64,000 bases of DNA from Azophilus sp965200465 (GTDB taxonomy: Bacteria; Pseudomonadota; Gammaproteobacteria; Pseudomonadales; Azotimanducaceae): NCBI GenBank assembly GCA_965200465.1, contig OZ241358.1:2108001-2172000 (forward strand), in the 5' to 3' direction. Shown one piece after another: positions 50,234-59,666 of the stretch. Below the pieces are notes generated by a model. It searched no databases. It saw nothing but the letters and a program-made list of their open reading frames with translations, and had not been told where the DNA came from. Each line of letters begins with the position of its first letter. Positions within the stretch are counted from its first letter, which is position 1. The translations under genes and the position numbers were made by a program.

Positions 50234-52564
50234 ATGATGGCGAAGCATTCCTTGGCGGACCCGAAGCAGGTCGGTGGCTGCAAATTGGCCGTGGCGGTGC
50301 TGGCCGCCGGCGCAATGGCCTTTGGCGGCAACGCCTTCGCGCAGCAGATTCTTGAGGAAATCGTGGTCACCGCCACCAAGCGCTCGGAGTCCCTGCAGGA
50401 CGTGGGCGTCTCCGTGGCGGCCTTCAGCGGCGAGGCCCTTGAGCGCCTGGGCCTGAAGAATTCCGACGAGATTCTGCTGCAGGTGCCCAACTTGGAGATC
50501 ACCTCCAACGCCGGGGCCACCAACGCCAACATCTTCCTGCGCGGCATCGGCTCCGCCGGCATCGCCTTCAACATTCAGGGCGGGGTGGGCCTGTATGCGG
50601 ACGAAGTGGCGCTGAACTCACCCGTGGTGAACATCCTGCAAACCTACGACTTGGAGCGCGTCGAGGTGCTGCGCGGCCCGCAAAACACCCTGTATGGGCG
50701 CAACACCACCGGCGGCGCGGTCAATTTCATCTCCCGCAAGCCGCAGGTGGGCGGCGAGGCCAACGGCTACGTAAACGCCACTTACGGGCGTTTCAATCAG
50801 TTCGACGTGGATGCCGCTTACGGAGCGCCCATCGGCAATAACGCGGCCATCCGCATTTCCGGCCAAGCTCAGTTGCGGGACGGCATTCGGAAGAATCTGG
50901 AGAACGGGCGGGACGATGTGGGCCGCGAGAAGTACGCCGGGCGGATGCAGCTAGCCTTCGACCCTTCGGAGCAGGTTTCCGTAAACCTCAAGGCCCACAT
51001 CGAGCGGGTGCGCAGCGACAACATCCGCTTCAAGAACGTGGGCGCCTATGCGCCAGACATCAGCGGCGGCCGGCAGCGCTGCGCCACGCCGTTCGCGCCG
51101 GGGGCCTGCAACAACGGCTTCGGGTTCGTCGGCTCCGCGGACGACCGGGAAATCAGCTCCGACATGGAGGACCCGCAGAACAACGTCAACGCCGGCGGCG
51201 CCTCCGCCCATCTGGTCGCGGAGTTCGACCAATTCACCCTAACCTCCATCTCCGCCTACGAGGAGAATTCCCAGGAGCTTTCCGAGGATTCGGACGCCTA
51301 TCCCGGCCACTCCTTCCACTTCTGGATCGAATCCGAACAACAGCAGTTCAGCCAGGAAGTGCGCTTGACCTCCAAGGACGACTCCGCCTTCCGTTGGATC
51401 GTCGGCGGCTACGGCTTTTGGGAGGACAAGGCCGGCACCACCGGGCCTACTTGGGGCACCCCCATGGGCACCATGCTGGTGCGCTCCACCGCCAGTTTCG
51501 ACAACACCACCTACTCCGCTTACATGGATGCGGAATACGACTTAAGCGAGCAGGTCACCCTGAAGGGCGGCTTCCGCTACAGCTCGGACAACATTGAGGG
51601 CAACTCCATCGCCCTGTTCGCCTTCGAGTCCGCCCTCGGCGGACTGGACGTCACCACGCCGTCCAAGAGCGGGGAGATGCTGCCGGACTTCAAGGACTTG
51701 CTGGCCGCTGGAGAAGCCGCCGGCGCTTTGGTGCTGCGGGTCGGCGGCCCATCAGACCCAGACGCCACCATCAACGACAAGACCTTCAACGAATGGGGCG
51801 GCAAGGCCGGCGTTGACTACCGTCCGGCCGAGGACGTGCTGATATACGGCCAATGGAGCCGGGGCTTCAAGGCCGGCTCCTTCCCGAACGCGCCCATGGC
51901 CATCATGCTGGGGCTGGGGGACGTGCCCATTCGTCCGGAAATCGTCAACTCCTACGAAGCCGGGGTGAAGGTGCAGTTCGCCGAAGGCCGGGCGCGCTTC
52001 AACGCCGCCGTCTTCTTCAGCGACTATCAAGACCAGCAGAACAATGAATTCGTGGATGGCGAGTTCCGCGTGATCAACACGGATTCGGAGATTTTGGGCG
52101 CGGAAATGGATTTGAGCCTGCTGGTGGCCGAAGGCGCCTACATAGACGCCAGCCTAGGCTTTCTGGACACCGAGATCACCGATTCCCCGCAACAGGCTTG
52201 GGTTGGCAACAAGCTGCTGAACGCGCCGGAGTTCACCGCCAACATCGCCGTGCGCAAGGAATGGACTCTAGGCGACGGCGCCCTGCTTGGCATAGGCGCG
52301 GACGGGCGCTTCGCCTCAAAACGGTATTTCACCCTAAACAACGCGGCCAGCGACGGCGGCTATTTCATCACCAACGCCCAAGCTTGGTATGAGTTTGGCG
52401 AAGACAGCCAGTACCGCATCTCCATATGGGGCCGCAACATCTTCGATGAGCTCTACTACAACAACCGCTTCCTGTTCGACGATGACGGCGGCGGCACCGA
52501 CTACCACGTCGTTTACCCATCGGAGCCACCCACTTTCGGCATCAGCGCAAGAGTCGGCTTTTAA
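50234..52564 (+). CDS. TonB-dependent receptor, second copy
   Basis: 776 aa. Signal peptide (LAVAVLAAGAMAFGGNAFA), TonB box EEIVVTATKRSESLQDV, plug with NIFLRGIGSAGIAF and VEVLRGPQNTLYGRNTTGGAVNFIS, and a barrel ending PPTFGISARVGF. GGGAGGAA sits before the ATG. The class imports large organics across the outer membrane. A P450 gene follows after 136 nt, as in the first module. Confidence 0.93.
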   Translation: MMAKHSLADPKQVGGCKLAVAVLAAGAMAFGGNAFAQQILEEIVVTATKRSESLQDVGVSVAAFSGEALERLGLKNSDEILLQVPNLEITSNAGATNANIFLRGIGSAGIAFNIQGGVGLYADEVALNSPVVNILQTYDLERVEVLRGPQNTLYGRNTTGGAVNFISRKPQVGGEANGYVNATYGRFNQFDVDAAYGAPIGNNAAIRISGQAQLRDGIRKNLENGRDDVGREKYAGRMQLAFDPSEQVSVNLKAHIERVRSDNIRFKNVGAYAPDISGGRQRCATPFAPGACNNGFGFVGSADDREISSDMEDPQNNVNAGGASAHLVAEFDQFTLTSISAYEENSQELSEDSDAYPGHSFHFWIESEQQQFSQEVRLTSKDDSAFRWIVGGYGFWEDKAGTTGPTWGTPMGTMLVRSTASFDNTTYSAYMDAEYDLSEQVTLKGGFRYSSDNIEGNSIALFAFESALGGLDVTTPSKSGEMLPDFKDLLAAGEAAGALVLRVGGPSDPDATINDKTFNEWGGKAGVDYRPAEDVLIYGQWSRGFKAGSFPNAPMAIMLGLGDVPIRPEIVNSYEAGVKVQFAEGRARFNAAVFFSDYQDQQNNEFVDGEFRVINTDSEILGAEMDLSLLVAEGAYIDASLGFLDTEITDSPQQAWVGNKLLNAPEFTANIAVRKEWTLGDGALLGIGADGRFASKRYFTLNNAASDGGYFITNAQAWYEFGEDSQYRISIWGRNIFDELYYNNRFLFDDDGGGTDYHVVYPSEPPTFGISARVGF

Positions 52565-52700
52565 CCCGCCAGTAACCTGCCAGCTTCGCCAACCTCAGGC
52601 CGCCACCGCCGATGCGCTCCCCCGTCTTTTTGCAGCGATGTTGCAAAGAGGCGGGGCTTGTGCGCAACCGCCCGGCGCCCCGGGCAGCGCATCTGGACGA

Positions 52701-53951
52701 ATGGTCCAGCGAGCGGGCGTGGCGTCTGACGCGCTAGCGGATTTCCCCGTTCTAGAGGCATTCGGCCGCCCGGAATTCGCCGAGGATCCCGCCTTCGCCT
52801 ACCGCGCCGCCCATGCCCATCCGGGGCCGGGCATCTTTCGGATGCACAATGGTGACGGCCTGATCATCACCGCCTATCGCACCCTAGCCGAGCTGCGCAC
52901 CCATGCCGCGTTGGGGGCCCAGAACCGGAACCACCGGCGGGCCGGGTCCGGGCCGGCCGGCGCCTTGGCCGAACTGGCCGAACACAACCCCTTTTTCATG
53001 GATGAACCCTTGCATGGGCCCATAGCCAAAGCGATATACAAACCCTTGAGTCCAGTGCATGGCCAGCGGATGACGGAGCGGCTGACCGACATCGCCGAGC
53101 GCAACTTGGCGGACCTGCTGGAAAAGGGAGAGGGCGACTTGGCCGCCGACTACGCCCACGCCATCGCCTCGCAATTCTGGACGGAGCTGCTCGGCCTGCC
53201 CGAAGCGGATGCGCCTCGGCTGAGCCAATGGAGCGCCGCCATCCGGCCCATGCTGCAATTCGAGCACACCGAGGCCGAGCGGAAAGCCGCCAACCAAGCC
53301 GCCGCGAAATTGCGGGCGTTCATGCACCGCCACTACAGCCGCATCAAGGATGCGCCGGGCACCACTCTGCTGCACTTGCTGGCACCGGACATCAACGCCT
53401 GCGGGCTGCCCGATGCGCCGCCGGACCCGGCAATTATGGCGGCAGCCATCACCTTCGACGGCATTGATTCGGCGGCCGGCGGCGTTGCCAACGCACTCTA
53501 CGCCTGCCTGCGCTTTCCCGACCAATACGCCAAGCTCGCCGCCAATCCTCGTCTCGTGCCGGCCGCCTGCGCCGAAGCCATGCGCTACGCGCCTTCATTC
53601 ATCGGCCTGCACCGCTCGGCCTTGGAAGACTTGGCTTACGCAAACGTGCGCATTCCGGCGGGCGTCAACGTTTTCATGTGCTGGGGCGCCGCCAACCGAG
53701 ATCCGCACATCTTTCCCGCCCCTGACCGCTTCGACATCGAGCGGCAAGGGAAGCGCCATCTCTCCTTCGGCGGCGGCGCTCGCATCTGCAAGGGCCGCTA
53801 CCTCGCCAAGCTGGAGGCCGAGCTGGCCTTGAAGGTGCTGCTGGAAAAAACCCGGTCCGTGGAATTGCGGCTGGACAAGCCGGCTTGGAGCAAGCCCGGC
53901 GCCGCCCGAGTCATTCGATCCCTGCCGGCGAAAATTGCCGGAAAGCAGTGA
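52701..53951 (+). CDS. Cytochrome P450, second copy (unusual I-helix)
   Basis: 416 aa from the ATG at 52701; an ATG at 52638 is in frame. ExxR is EAMR, and the heme loop is FGGGARICKGRYLA with the Cys ligand. The I-helix reads ITFDGIDSAAGGVANAL; the usual acid-Thr pair for oxygen activation is not seen. It directly follows the TonB receptor. The substrate is probably what that receptor imports (inference). Confidence 0.85.
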   Translation: MVQRAGVASDALADFPVLEAFGRPEFAEDPAFAYRAAHAHPGPGIFRMHNGDGLIITAYRTLAELRTHAALGAQNRNHRRAGSGPAGALAELAEHNPFFMDEPLHGPIAKAIYKPLSPVHGQRMTERLTDIAERNLADLLEKGEGDLAADYAHAIASQFWTELLGLPEADAPRLSQWSAAIRPMLQFEHTEAERKAANQAAAKLRAFMHRHYSRIKDAPGTTLLHLLAPDINACGLPDAPPDPAIMAAAITFDGIDSAAGGVANALYACLRFPDQYAKLAANPRLVPAACAEAMRYAPSFIGLHRSALEDLAYANVRIPAGVNVFMCWGAANRDPHIFPAPDRFDIERQGKRHLSFGGGARICKGRYLAKLEAELALKVLLEKTRSVELRLDKPAWSKPGAARVIRSLPAKIAGKQ

Positions 53952-53963
53952 CGGGGATCGCCG

Positions 53964-54032
53964 CCCTTTCGTTCTCTGGCGCGATCCATTGCAAACGGCC
54001 CTCAATTCGACCAGCTTCCCTTCGTTCTCTGG
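53964..54032 (+). repeat. Short direct repeat in the gap before the spermidine-synthase-like gene
   Basis: CCCTTTCGTTCTCTGG at 53964-53979 recurs as CCCTTCGTTCTCTGG at 54018-54032. Each is followed within about 12 nt by TGCAA. The gap 53952-54292 holds no recognisable gene. The repeats could be operator sites. Confidence 0.45.
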
Positions 54033-54292
54033 GGAGGACTGCAATATGCCCTGAAGAATGCGCTTGAACCAATTGGACTGGCGGCTTTTGCGGGTTGCGG
54101 CAAGGCCGTGAACTTTCACAACAGGGGCCTCGACAGCCAGCTGAAAAACCAAATGGCATTGGGCCGAAAAGGAAACCGACCAGCTGCTTGGATGCGCAGA
54201 TTGAAGGCCGCGGGGAAGGTCGGAGCGGCGGCGGGACGCTGCGGGGAACGCGGGGAATTCTGTAAACTGCGCATCGTTGTTCGAGTTTGCCG

Positions 54293-57200
54293 ATGGCAGC
54301 CGAACCTTCGATTCGCTCCGGGGCCATGGTCAGTCGGGATCGTCGCAAGCAGTCGAAAGCGCATACCCTTGTCGAGCCTGAGGGGGCCGCCGCTGAACGG
54401 TCAACCGTCTCGAAAAGGCTCCGAACGGGCAGTTCGCCGCTGCTTGCGGTGGCCGTTTGCTTCCTGCTGTCCGGTTTCGCGGCACTTCTGTATCAAGCCG
54501 CTTGGCTGAAAAAACTCGCCGTGGCGTTCGGCACCTCCCATGTGGCGGTGGCGACCGTGCTGGCGGCCTACATGGCGGGGTTGGCCTTGGGCGCGGCGCT
54601 GGCCGCCCGGATGGCGCCCAGGGTGCGCCGCCCGCTGCTCGTCTATGGGGTGCTGGAAGCCGTGATTGGCGGCTCCGCCTTGCTGGTCCCCTTGCTGCTG
54701 GACGCGGCCCAAGCACTGTTCGTCTTCCTTTACGGCGGCCAACCAGCGCCGGCGGCGGATGCCGGGGTGGGTCAGCTCCTCTACTACTTGGTGGCGACCT
54801 TTCTCATCCTTGCCGTGCCCACCGGGGCCATGGGCGCCACCCTGCCTCTGCTGTCCAAGCACGCCGTATCCGAAGATCGGCAGGTCGGCCCGCGCATCGG
54901 GCTGCTGTACGGCATCAACACGGTCGGCGCGGTGTTCGGGGCCTTGGCTGCGGGGTTTGTGCTGCTGCCGCACCTAGGGTTGTTCGGCGCCCTGTGGGTG
55001 GGGGCCGGCCTGAACTTTGCGGTCTTTCTGATCGCCGTTCGGCTGGCGCGGGTTCCGCTCGAACGATCGATGCCTGATGTCCGGGCCGGGAAGAGGGCGA
55101 CCAAGGCCCGCTTGCACTGGATCATGCCGATCATGCTGGTCTCCGGCATGGTGTCCTTCACTTTGGAGGTGCTGTGGACCCGGTTGCTGAGCCACCTGTT
55201 CGGCGGCACGGTTTACGCCTTCGCCATCATGCTGGCCTGCTTCCTCTCCGGCATCGCCTTGGGCGGGCTGCTGGCCGGCAGGGTTGCAAAGCGCCGCCAA
55301 TTCGCCAGCCTCGCCTTTTGCGTAGCGCAAATCCTAGTGGCGCTGCTGTCCTACGGCGCCTACAGCCTGCTGGGCTGGTGGTTGCCGGCAGGCGACGGCT
55401 TGCTCCCCAAGGCCCTCTACGCCTTCTTGGTCATGGTTCCATCCACCCTGTTCATCGGCACCACCTACCCCTTGGCGGTGCGGTTGGCGGCGGCGCAGGC
55501 CGAGCAGGCCGCCAACGCCTCCGGGGCCATCTACGCTTGGAACACCATCGGCGCCATCGTCGGCGCTTTGGTGACGGGCTTTTTCGTTTTGCCGGCCTTG
55601 GGCTTTGGCCTGACGCTAAAGGCCGCCATGCTCATTAGCCTGCTGCTGGCCTCGATCGCCGCGCTGTTGGGGGTCCGCCAACCCCGCCAACCAAGCGACG
55701 CCGGCGCCGAAGCGCGCAGGCGCCAAGGAGGGGAGCAGCTTGGCTGGATGAACAAGCGCCCGATGGTGCTGCCGGCCCTGTCGGCCGGGGGCCTGCTTTT
55801 GACGTTGGCGGCGGTTCATCCGCAAAGGCCCGACGAGCTGATTTACGCCCAAGGGCCGCAGCCGGCGCCCGCGGCCGAGCGCTTCTACGGCGTGGGCCGT
55901 TCCGCCACCGTGCTCATGCGCGATTTGAACGGCTTCTTCACCCTTTCCAGCAACGGCTTGCCGGAGGCCGCCATCTCCCGGCGCGGCATGCCGCCGATGA
56001 ACAACTCGCAAAAATGGCTGGCCGGCCTGACCACCTTGGCGAGGCCGGAAGCCCGCAGCATGTTGGTCATTGGCTTCGGCGGCGGCGTCACCCTGGACGG
56101 CGCGGCACCCCACATCAACGATCTCGACGTGGTGGAGCTGGAGCCTCTGATCATTCGAGCCAACCAAGCGGTCGGCGAGATGCGGCGCTCGGACCCCTTG
56201 CGGGATCCACGGCTTAACTTGGTCATCAACGACGCCCGCAACGCCATCATGCTGTCCGTCAAGCGCTATGACGCCATCGTCTCGCAGCCCTCCCATCCTT
56301 GGACGGGCGGCGCCTCCCACCTCTACACCCGGGAGTTCTTGGCGTTGGCCAAGTCCCGACTGCGGGAGGGGGGGGTGTTTCTACAATGGATCAACTCCCA
56401 ATTCGTGGACGAAGCGCTGCTGAAGACGCTCGCCGCCACTGTTTTGGAACAGTTTTCCCATGTGCAACTCTATCAACCGGAACGGCATGTGCTGCTTTTT
56501 CTAGCGTCCGAGCAACCTCTTGGCGTTTGGGATGGCGCACAGGGCGCAGCCAAGGCCTTGGCGGACCATCGGCGGCACTACAACCGCTTGGGCATGAGGG
56601 CCGTGGAGGACGTGCTGGCGATGCTGACCCTGGACGATGCCGGCCTAAGGGCTTTCGCCGCCGGTGCCCCGCCGAACACCGATGGCCACAATCGCTTGGC
56701 CTTGTTCAGCCGGCCTGAAGGCGGCGGCCTGAGCGCCGACGACATGCAGCGGCTCTTTGCGCAGCTCGATCCCCTGACCAGTCCGTCGAGCGCACTGCCT
56801 CGGCAACGGGGCAGTGCGTTCAACCTCGCCTACATCGCCGAACGCCTGCTGTCCGGCAAATTCATTCAACGCGCCCACTTGCTCAGCCAAGCCGTCGCTG
56901 CGGATTACCCCGACCAAAAAGCCGCGATAGACGCCTTGGGCCTAGACCACAGTGGGGACAGCCAGCGCGCCCAAGCCGCCTTCGCCGAGGCGCTCAGCCT
57001 AAACCCGGACAACAAGGCCGCCCAGTTCGGGCTGCTCAAGGAGTATTTGGGCCAGTTCGCCCAAGGCCAAGTTCCGCCGCCGATCATCCGCTTGGCCAAC
57101 GCCTTGCGGGGAGCGGAGCGCAAGGTGTTGGCGGGTTGGGTTTACGGCGCCCAAGGGCGCTTTGAACAGCTGCAGGCGCTTGATGCCGCCTTCACCGAAG

Positions 57201-57628
57201 TGGCGCCCACTTCCCCAGCCTACCCCATCGCAGTCAAACTGCGGGCGGACTGGCGGGTGGTGTCCGCCCTGCGCGACGGCGGCCCCGGCCCCGCCAGGGA
57301 AGCCTTGCGCTTGCTGGATGACCTCCTGCCTTCCTTCTCCAGCTTGGACCTGCTCGTCCTGAGATCCGGGTGCGCTTGGCTGGCCGGCGACGGCCCCGCC
57401 TACGTCGAATCCGCATGGGCGGTGGGCCGGCAGGTGCGCCAACGTCTTGAACAAGCGGAGGACGGCAAGGCGGCTCCCCTGTCGAAGCCCGAAGCGCAGC
57501 AATTCGGCGCTAGGCTTGCGGCAATGCTTCCCCGCCTTAGCGAGCCGCTGACCGACCCCGTGCGCCGTCGCGCCTCGGCAGTGGCGGCGGAGCTGCGGGA
57601 AGTCATTGAACGCCTTGAGCTCCCCTGA
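54293..57628 (+). CDS. Large membrane spermidine-synthase-like protein with C-terminal repeat region
   Basis: 1111 aa. Residues about 50-460 hold many membrane helices of the spermidine-synthase transmembrane type (SGFAALLYQAAWLKKLAVAF, AYMAGLALGAALA). A soluble methyltransferase-like fold follows (MLVIGFGGGVTLDGAAP, LDVVELEP, FLQWINSQF). The last 300 residues look like helical repeats (AQAAFAEALSLNPDNKAAQ, TPR-like). The role is unknown; true polyamine synthesis is doubtful. Start at 54293 or 54326. Confidence 0.75.
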   Translation: MAAEPSIRSGAMVSRDRRKQSKAHTLVEPEGAAAERSTVSKRLRTGSSPLLAVAVCFLLSGFAALLYQAAWLKKLAVAFGTSHVAVATVLAAYMAGLALGAALAARMAPRVRRPLLVYGVLEAVIGGSALLVPLLLDAAQALFVFLYGGQPAPAADAGVGQLLYYLVATFLILAVPTGAMGATLPLLSKHAVSEDRQVGPRIGLLYGINTVGAVFGALAAGFVLLPHLGLFGALWVGAGLNFAVFLIAVRLARVPLERSMPDVRAGKRATKARLHWIMPIMLVSGMVSFTLEVLWTRLLSHLFGGTVYAFAIMLACFLSGIALGGLLAGRVAKRRQFASLAFCVAQILVALLSYGAYSLLGWWLPAGDGLLPKALYAFLVMVPSTLFIGTTYPLAVRLAAAQAEQAANASGAIYAWNTIGAIVGALVTGFFVLPALGFGLTLKAAMLISLLLASIAALLGVRQPRQPSDAGAEARRRQGGEQLGWMNKRPMVLPALSAGGLLLTLAAVHPQRPDELIYAQGPQPAPAAERFYGVGRSATVLMRDLNGFFTLSSNGLPEAAISRRGMPPMNNSQKWLAGLTTLARPEARSMLVIGFGGGVTLDGAAPHINDLDVVELEPLIIRANQAVGEMRRSDPLRDPRLNLVINDARNAIMLSVKRYDAIVSQPSHPWTGGASHLYTREFLALAKSRLREGGVFLQWINSQFVDEALLKTLAATVLEQFSHVQLYQPERHVLLFLASEQPLGVWDGAQGAAKALADHRRHYNRLGMRAVEDVLAMLTLDDAGLRAFAAGAPPNTDGHNRLALFSRPEGGGLSADDMQRLFAQLDPLTSPSSALPRQRGSAFNLAYIAERLLSGKFIQRAHLLSQAVAADYPDQKAAIDALGLDHSGDSQRAQAAFAEALSLNPDNKAAQFGLLKEYLGQFAQGQVPPPIIRLANALRGAERKVLAGWVYGAQGRFEQLQALDAAFTEVAPTSPAYPIAVKLRADWRVVSALRDGGPGPAREALRLLDDLLPSFSSLDLLVLRSGCAWLAGDGPAYVESAWAVGRQVRQRLEQAEDGKAAPLSKPEAQQFGARLAAMLPRLSEPLTDPVRRRASAVAAELREVIERLELP

Positions 57629-57664
57629 AGCCTGCAACTGGGCGCAGCCGCCGCAACCCGGACC

Positions 57665-59383
57665 TCACTGCGCCTTGGAAGGCGAATCCGGCAGGATGAG
57701 GTTCACTGCGTCGGCGTAGCGCTCCCAAAGGGCGATCATGGCGGCGTACCGCTCCGGCGCCTTGTCAGCGAGGTCGTTGGATTCGCCGAGGTCCTCAGCC
57801 AAGTTGAACAGTTGCCATCCTCCAGGGCCGCGGGGCGGGTCTATGAAGGTGAGTTTCCATTGGCCTTGGCGCAAACCGCGCCGTCCCTGCAACTCGAAGC
57901 CTAGGTGGTGGTCCTGGGGGTGAACTTGCTCCGCCCGGCCTTGCAGATAGGGCAACAAGGATTGGCCCAGCAGCGGCGGCAGGGCTTTGCCGCCATAGGC
58001 GCTGGGATAGGGCGTCTCCGCTAGTGCCAGTAGCGTGGGGGCGATGTCCGTGACGTGGATGAAGCCGTGGTGCATCTCATTGACGCGCCGCACTTGGGCG
58101 CCGCTGATGATGAGCGGAACCCGCAGGCCGCCCTCCGTGGTGAAGTGCTTGAACAGCCGCAATGGGGTCGCGCTGGCTTGCGCCCAGCCGGGCCCGTAAA
58201 GAGCCAAGGAGTTGCGGCGCCCAATGTTCTCCAAGGAGTTGTCGAACTGCGCCAAGTAATCCTCCGTCAGCGCCGGCGCGTCTTGGCCGGCGGCGGCAGG
58301 GCCGTTGTCGGACAGCAGCAGGATGGTGGTGTTTTCGTATTCGCCGGTGCTGCGCAGATGGCTGAGCAGACGGCCAACGTTTTCATCCACATGCTCCAGC
58401 ATGGCCGCATAGACCTCCATGCTGCGGGCTTGGCGCCGTTTTTCCTGTGGGGGCAGGCTGGCCCAAGGCGGCACTCTGGGGTTTTCCGGCAACTCCCGCA
58501 GATTTTCATTGACGATGCCCAACGCCTGCATTCGCGCTAGGCGCTGGCTGCGCAGAAGGTCATAGCCCTCCTCGTAACGGCTGCGGTAGCGGTCGATGTG
58601 GCTTGCCGGCGCCTGCAGCGGCCAATGCACGGCGCTGAAGGCGAGATAGGCGAAGAACGGTTTGCCGCTGGCGGCCCCGGAACGAAGGTATTGAATGATG
58701 CGATCGGTGTAGAACTCCGTGCTGAAGAAGTCCTCCGGCAATTCCTCAACGGGCTTGCCTTCATTGAAGAGGGTCTCCCTTGGCCCCTGCGTCCAAGGGC
58801 TGGGCCTCAGGTCGAAGTGGCTGCCGGGGAAGCCGCCCAGCTGAGCGAACGACCTGTCGAATCCCCGCGCCTCGGGGCGCGTGGCCGCATCGTCGCCCAA
58901 GTGCCATTTGCCGGCCATGTAGGTGCGGTAGCCGGCGTCCCGCAGCAGGGTGGCCAAGGTGACCGCCCGGTGGTTGAGGTGCTCCTCGTAGCCGGGTTGG
59001 CCGCGTTGGTTGTCCGCCAGCAAGCCGTCCAGGTTGCCCAGCCCAATAAGGTGGTTGTCAATGCCGGTGAGCAGCATGGCGCGGCTGGGAGAACAGGCGG
59101 AGGAGGCGTGGAAATCCGTCATCAGCACCCCGGATTCGGCCAAGGCGTCCATGTGCGGCGTGCGAATTTCGCCGCCGTAGGCGCCGAGGTCCGAATAGCC
59201 AAGGTCGTCAATGACGATCAGCAGGATGTTGGGCCGCGTTGCGCCCCCGCCCGTTTCGTTTCCAGCTGTCCGCCCGGCGTCTCCGCCGGGGCCGCCGCAG
59301 CCGGGCGCAAGCGCCAACATGAACAAAACGGCGAAGAGCGGCGCCCAACCCGCATAGCCTAAGCCGACCTTGCCAACAAACAT
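57665..59383 (-). CDS. Arylsulfatase-family sulfatase (lipoprotein), second copy
   Basis: 572 aa. PNILLIVIDDLGYSDLGAYG holds metal Asp, and SSACSPSRAMLLTGIDNHLIGLG is the formylglycine signature. GKWHLGDDAATRPEARGFDRSF and the C-terminal WQLFNLAEDLGESNDLA are typical of arylsulfatases. A signal with APGC lipobox suggests lipid anchoring. The ATG at 59383 was chosen; an in-frame TTG at 59455 would place conserved element A inside the coding region. Confidence 0.9.
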   Translation of the reverse strand: MFVGKVGLGYAGWAPLFAVLFMLALAPGCGGPGGDAGRTAGNETGGGATRPNILLIVIDDLGYSDLGAYGGEIRTPHMDALAESGVLMTDFHASSACSPSRAMLLTGIDNHLIGLGNLDGLLADNQRGQPGYEEHLNHRAVTLATLLRDAGYRTYMAGKWHLGDDAATRPEARGFDRSFAQLGGFPGSHFDLRPSPWTQGPRETLFNEGKPVEELPEDFFSTEFYTDRIIQYLRSGAASGKPFFAYLAFSAVHWPLQAPASHIDRYRSRYEEGYDLLRSQRLARMQALGIVNENLRELPENPRVPPWASLPPQEKRRQARSMEVYAAMLEHVDENVGRLLSHLRSTGEYENTTILLLSDNGPAAAGQDAPALTEDYLAQFDNSLENIGRRNSLALYGPGWAQASATPLRLFKHFTTEGGLRVPLIISGAQVRRVNEMHHGFIHVTDIAPTLLALAETPYPSAYGGKALPPLLGQSLLPYLQGRAEQVHPQDHHLGFELQGRRGLRQGQWKLTFIDPPRGPGGWQLFNLAEDLGESNDLADKAPERYAAMIALWERYADAVNLILPDSPSKAQ

Positions 59384-59396
59384 GCCCCAGCGCCTT

Positions 59397-59467
59397 GGTT
59401 GCTCCAATCCCCATTTAAGGAGCGGTTGCAGCGCGTTGCAAGACTCACCGGGCAAGGTTTTTTTCCG
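59397..59467 (-). repeat. Conserved element A, copy 3
   Basis: Reverse-strand copy of the element at 49895 and 61166. It contains the full dyad TTGCA-N6-TGCAA at 59426-59441 and CCTTAAATGGGGATTGG next to the sulfatase ATG. The poly-A start is GGAAAAAAACCTTGC. Confidence 0.65.
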
Positions 59468-59530
59468 ACGATTGCATGGTTGCGGGACTTACGGCGGCTC
59501 GATGCTTGAGAGCGCTGACGCCCCGCCCGC

Positions 59531-59555
59531 CTGCGGGCCTTAATGCCTGCGTTCC
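59531..59555 (+). repeat. Conserved element B, copy 2
   Basis: Matches 49860-49884 (opposite strand) at 24 of 25 positions: CTGCGGGCCTTAATGCCTGC then GTTCC. It reads toward the thiolase-like gene, whose ATG is 112 nt downstream. Same divergent layout with element A as at 49.8 kb. Confidence 0.65.
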
Positions 59556-59666
59556 TAGGGGCCGGGCGATCCTCATCCGGGGGTTGGGGGCTGATGTCGG
59601 GGAGCGGCTGCGCTCGTGCGCCTTGGCGTTATCATGCCCGCCTTTGGGTTCAACGGCGGGACATTC

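Noticed and set aside
59384..59455. N-terminal extension of the sulfatase to a TTG at 59455
   Set aside because: The extra 24 residues are encoded by conserved element A, and the ATG at 59383 gives a normal lipoprotein signal.
59397..59467. Reading element A as an intrinsic terminator because of its T-run on one strand
   Set aside because: No gene ends in that direction at the copies near 49.9 and 59.4 kb, and the stem next to the T-run is poor.
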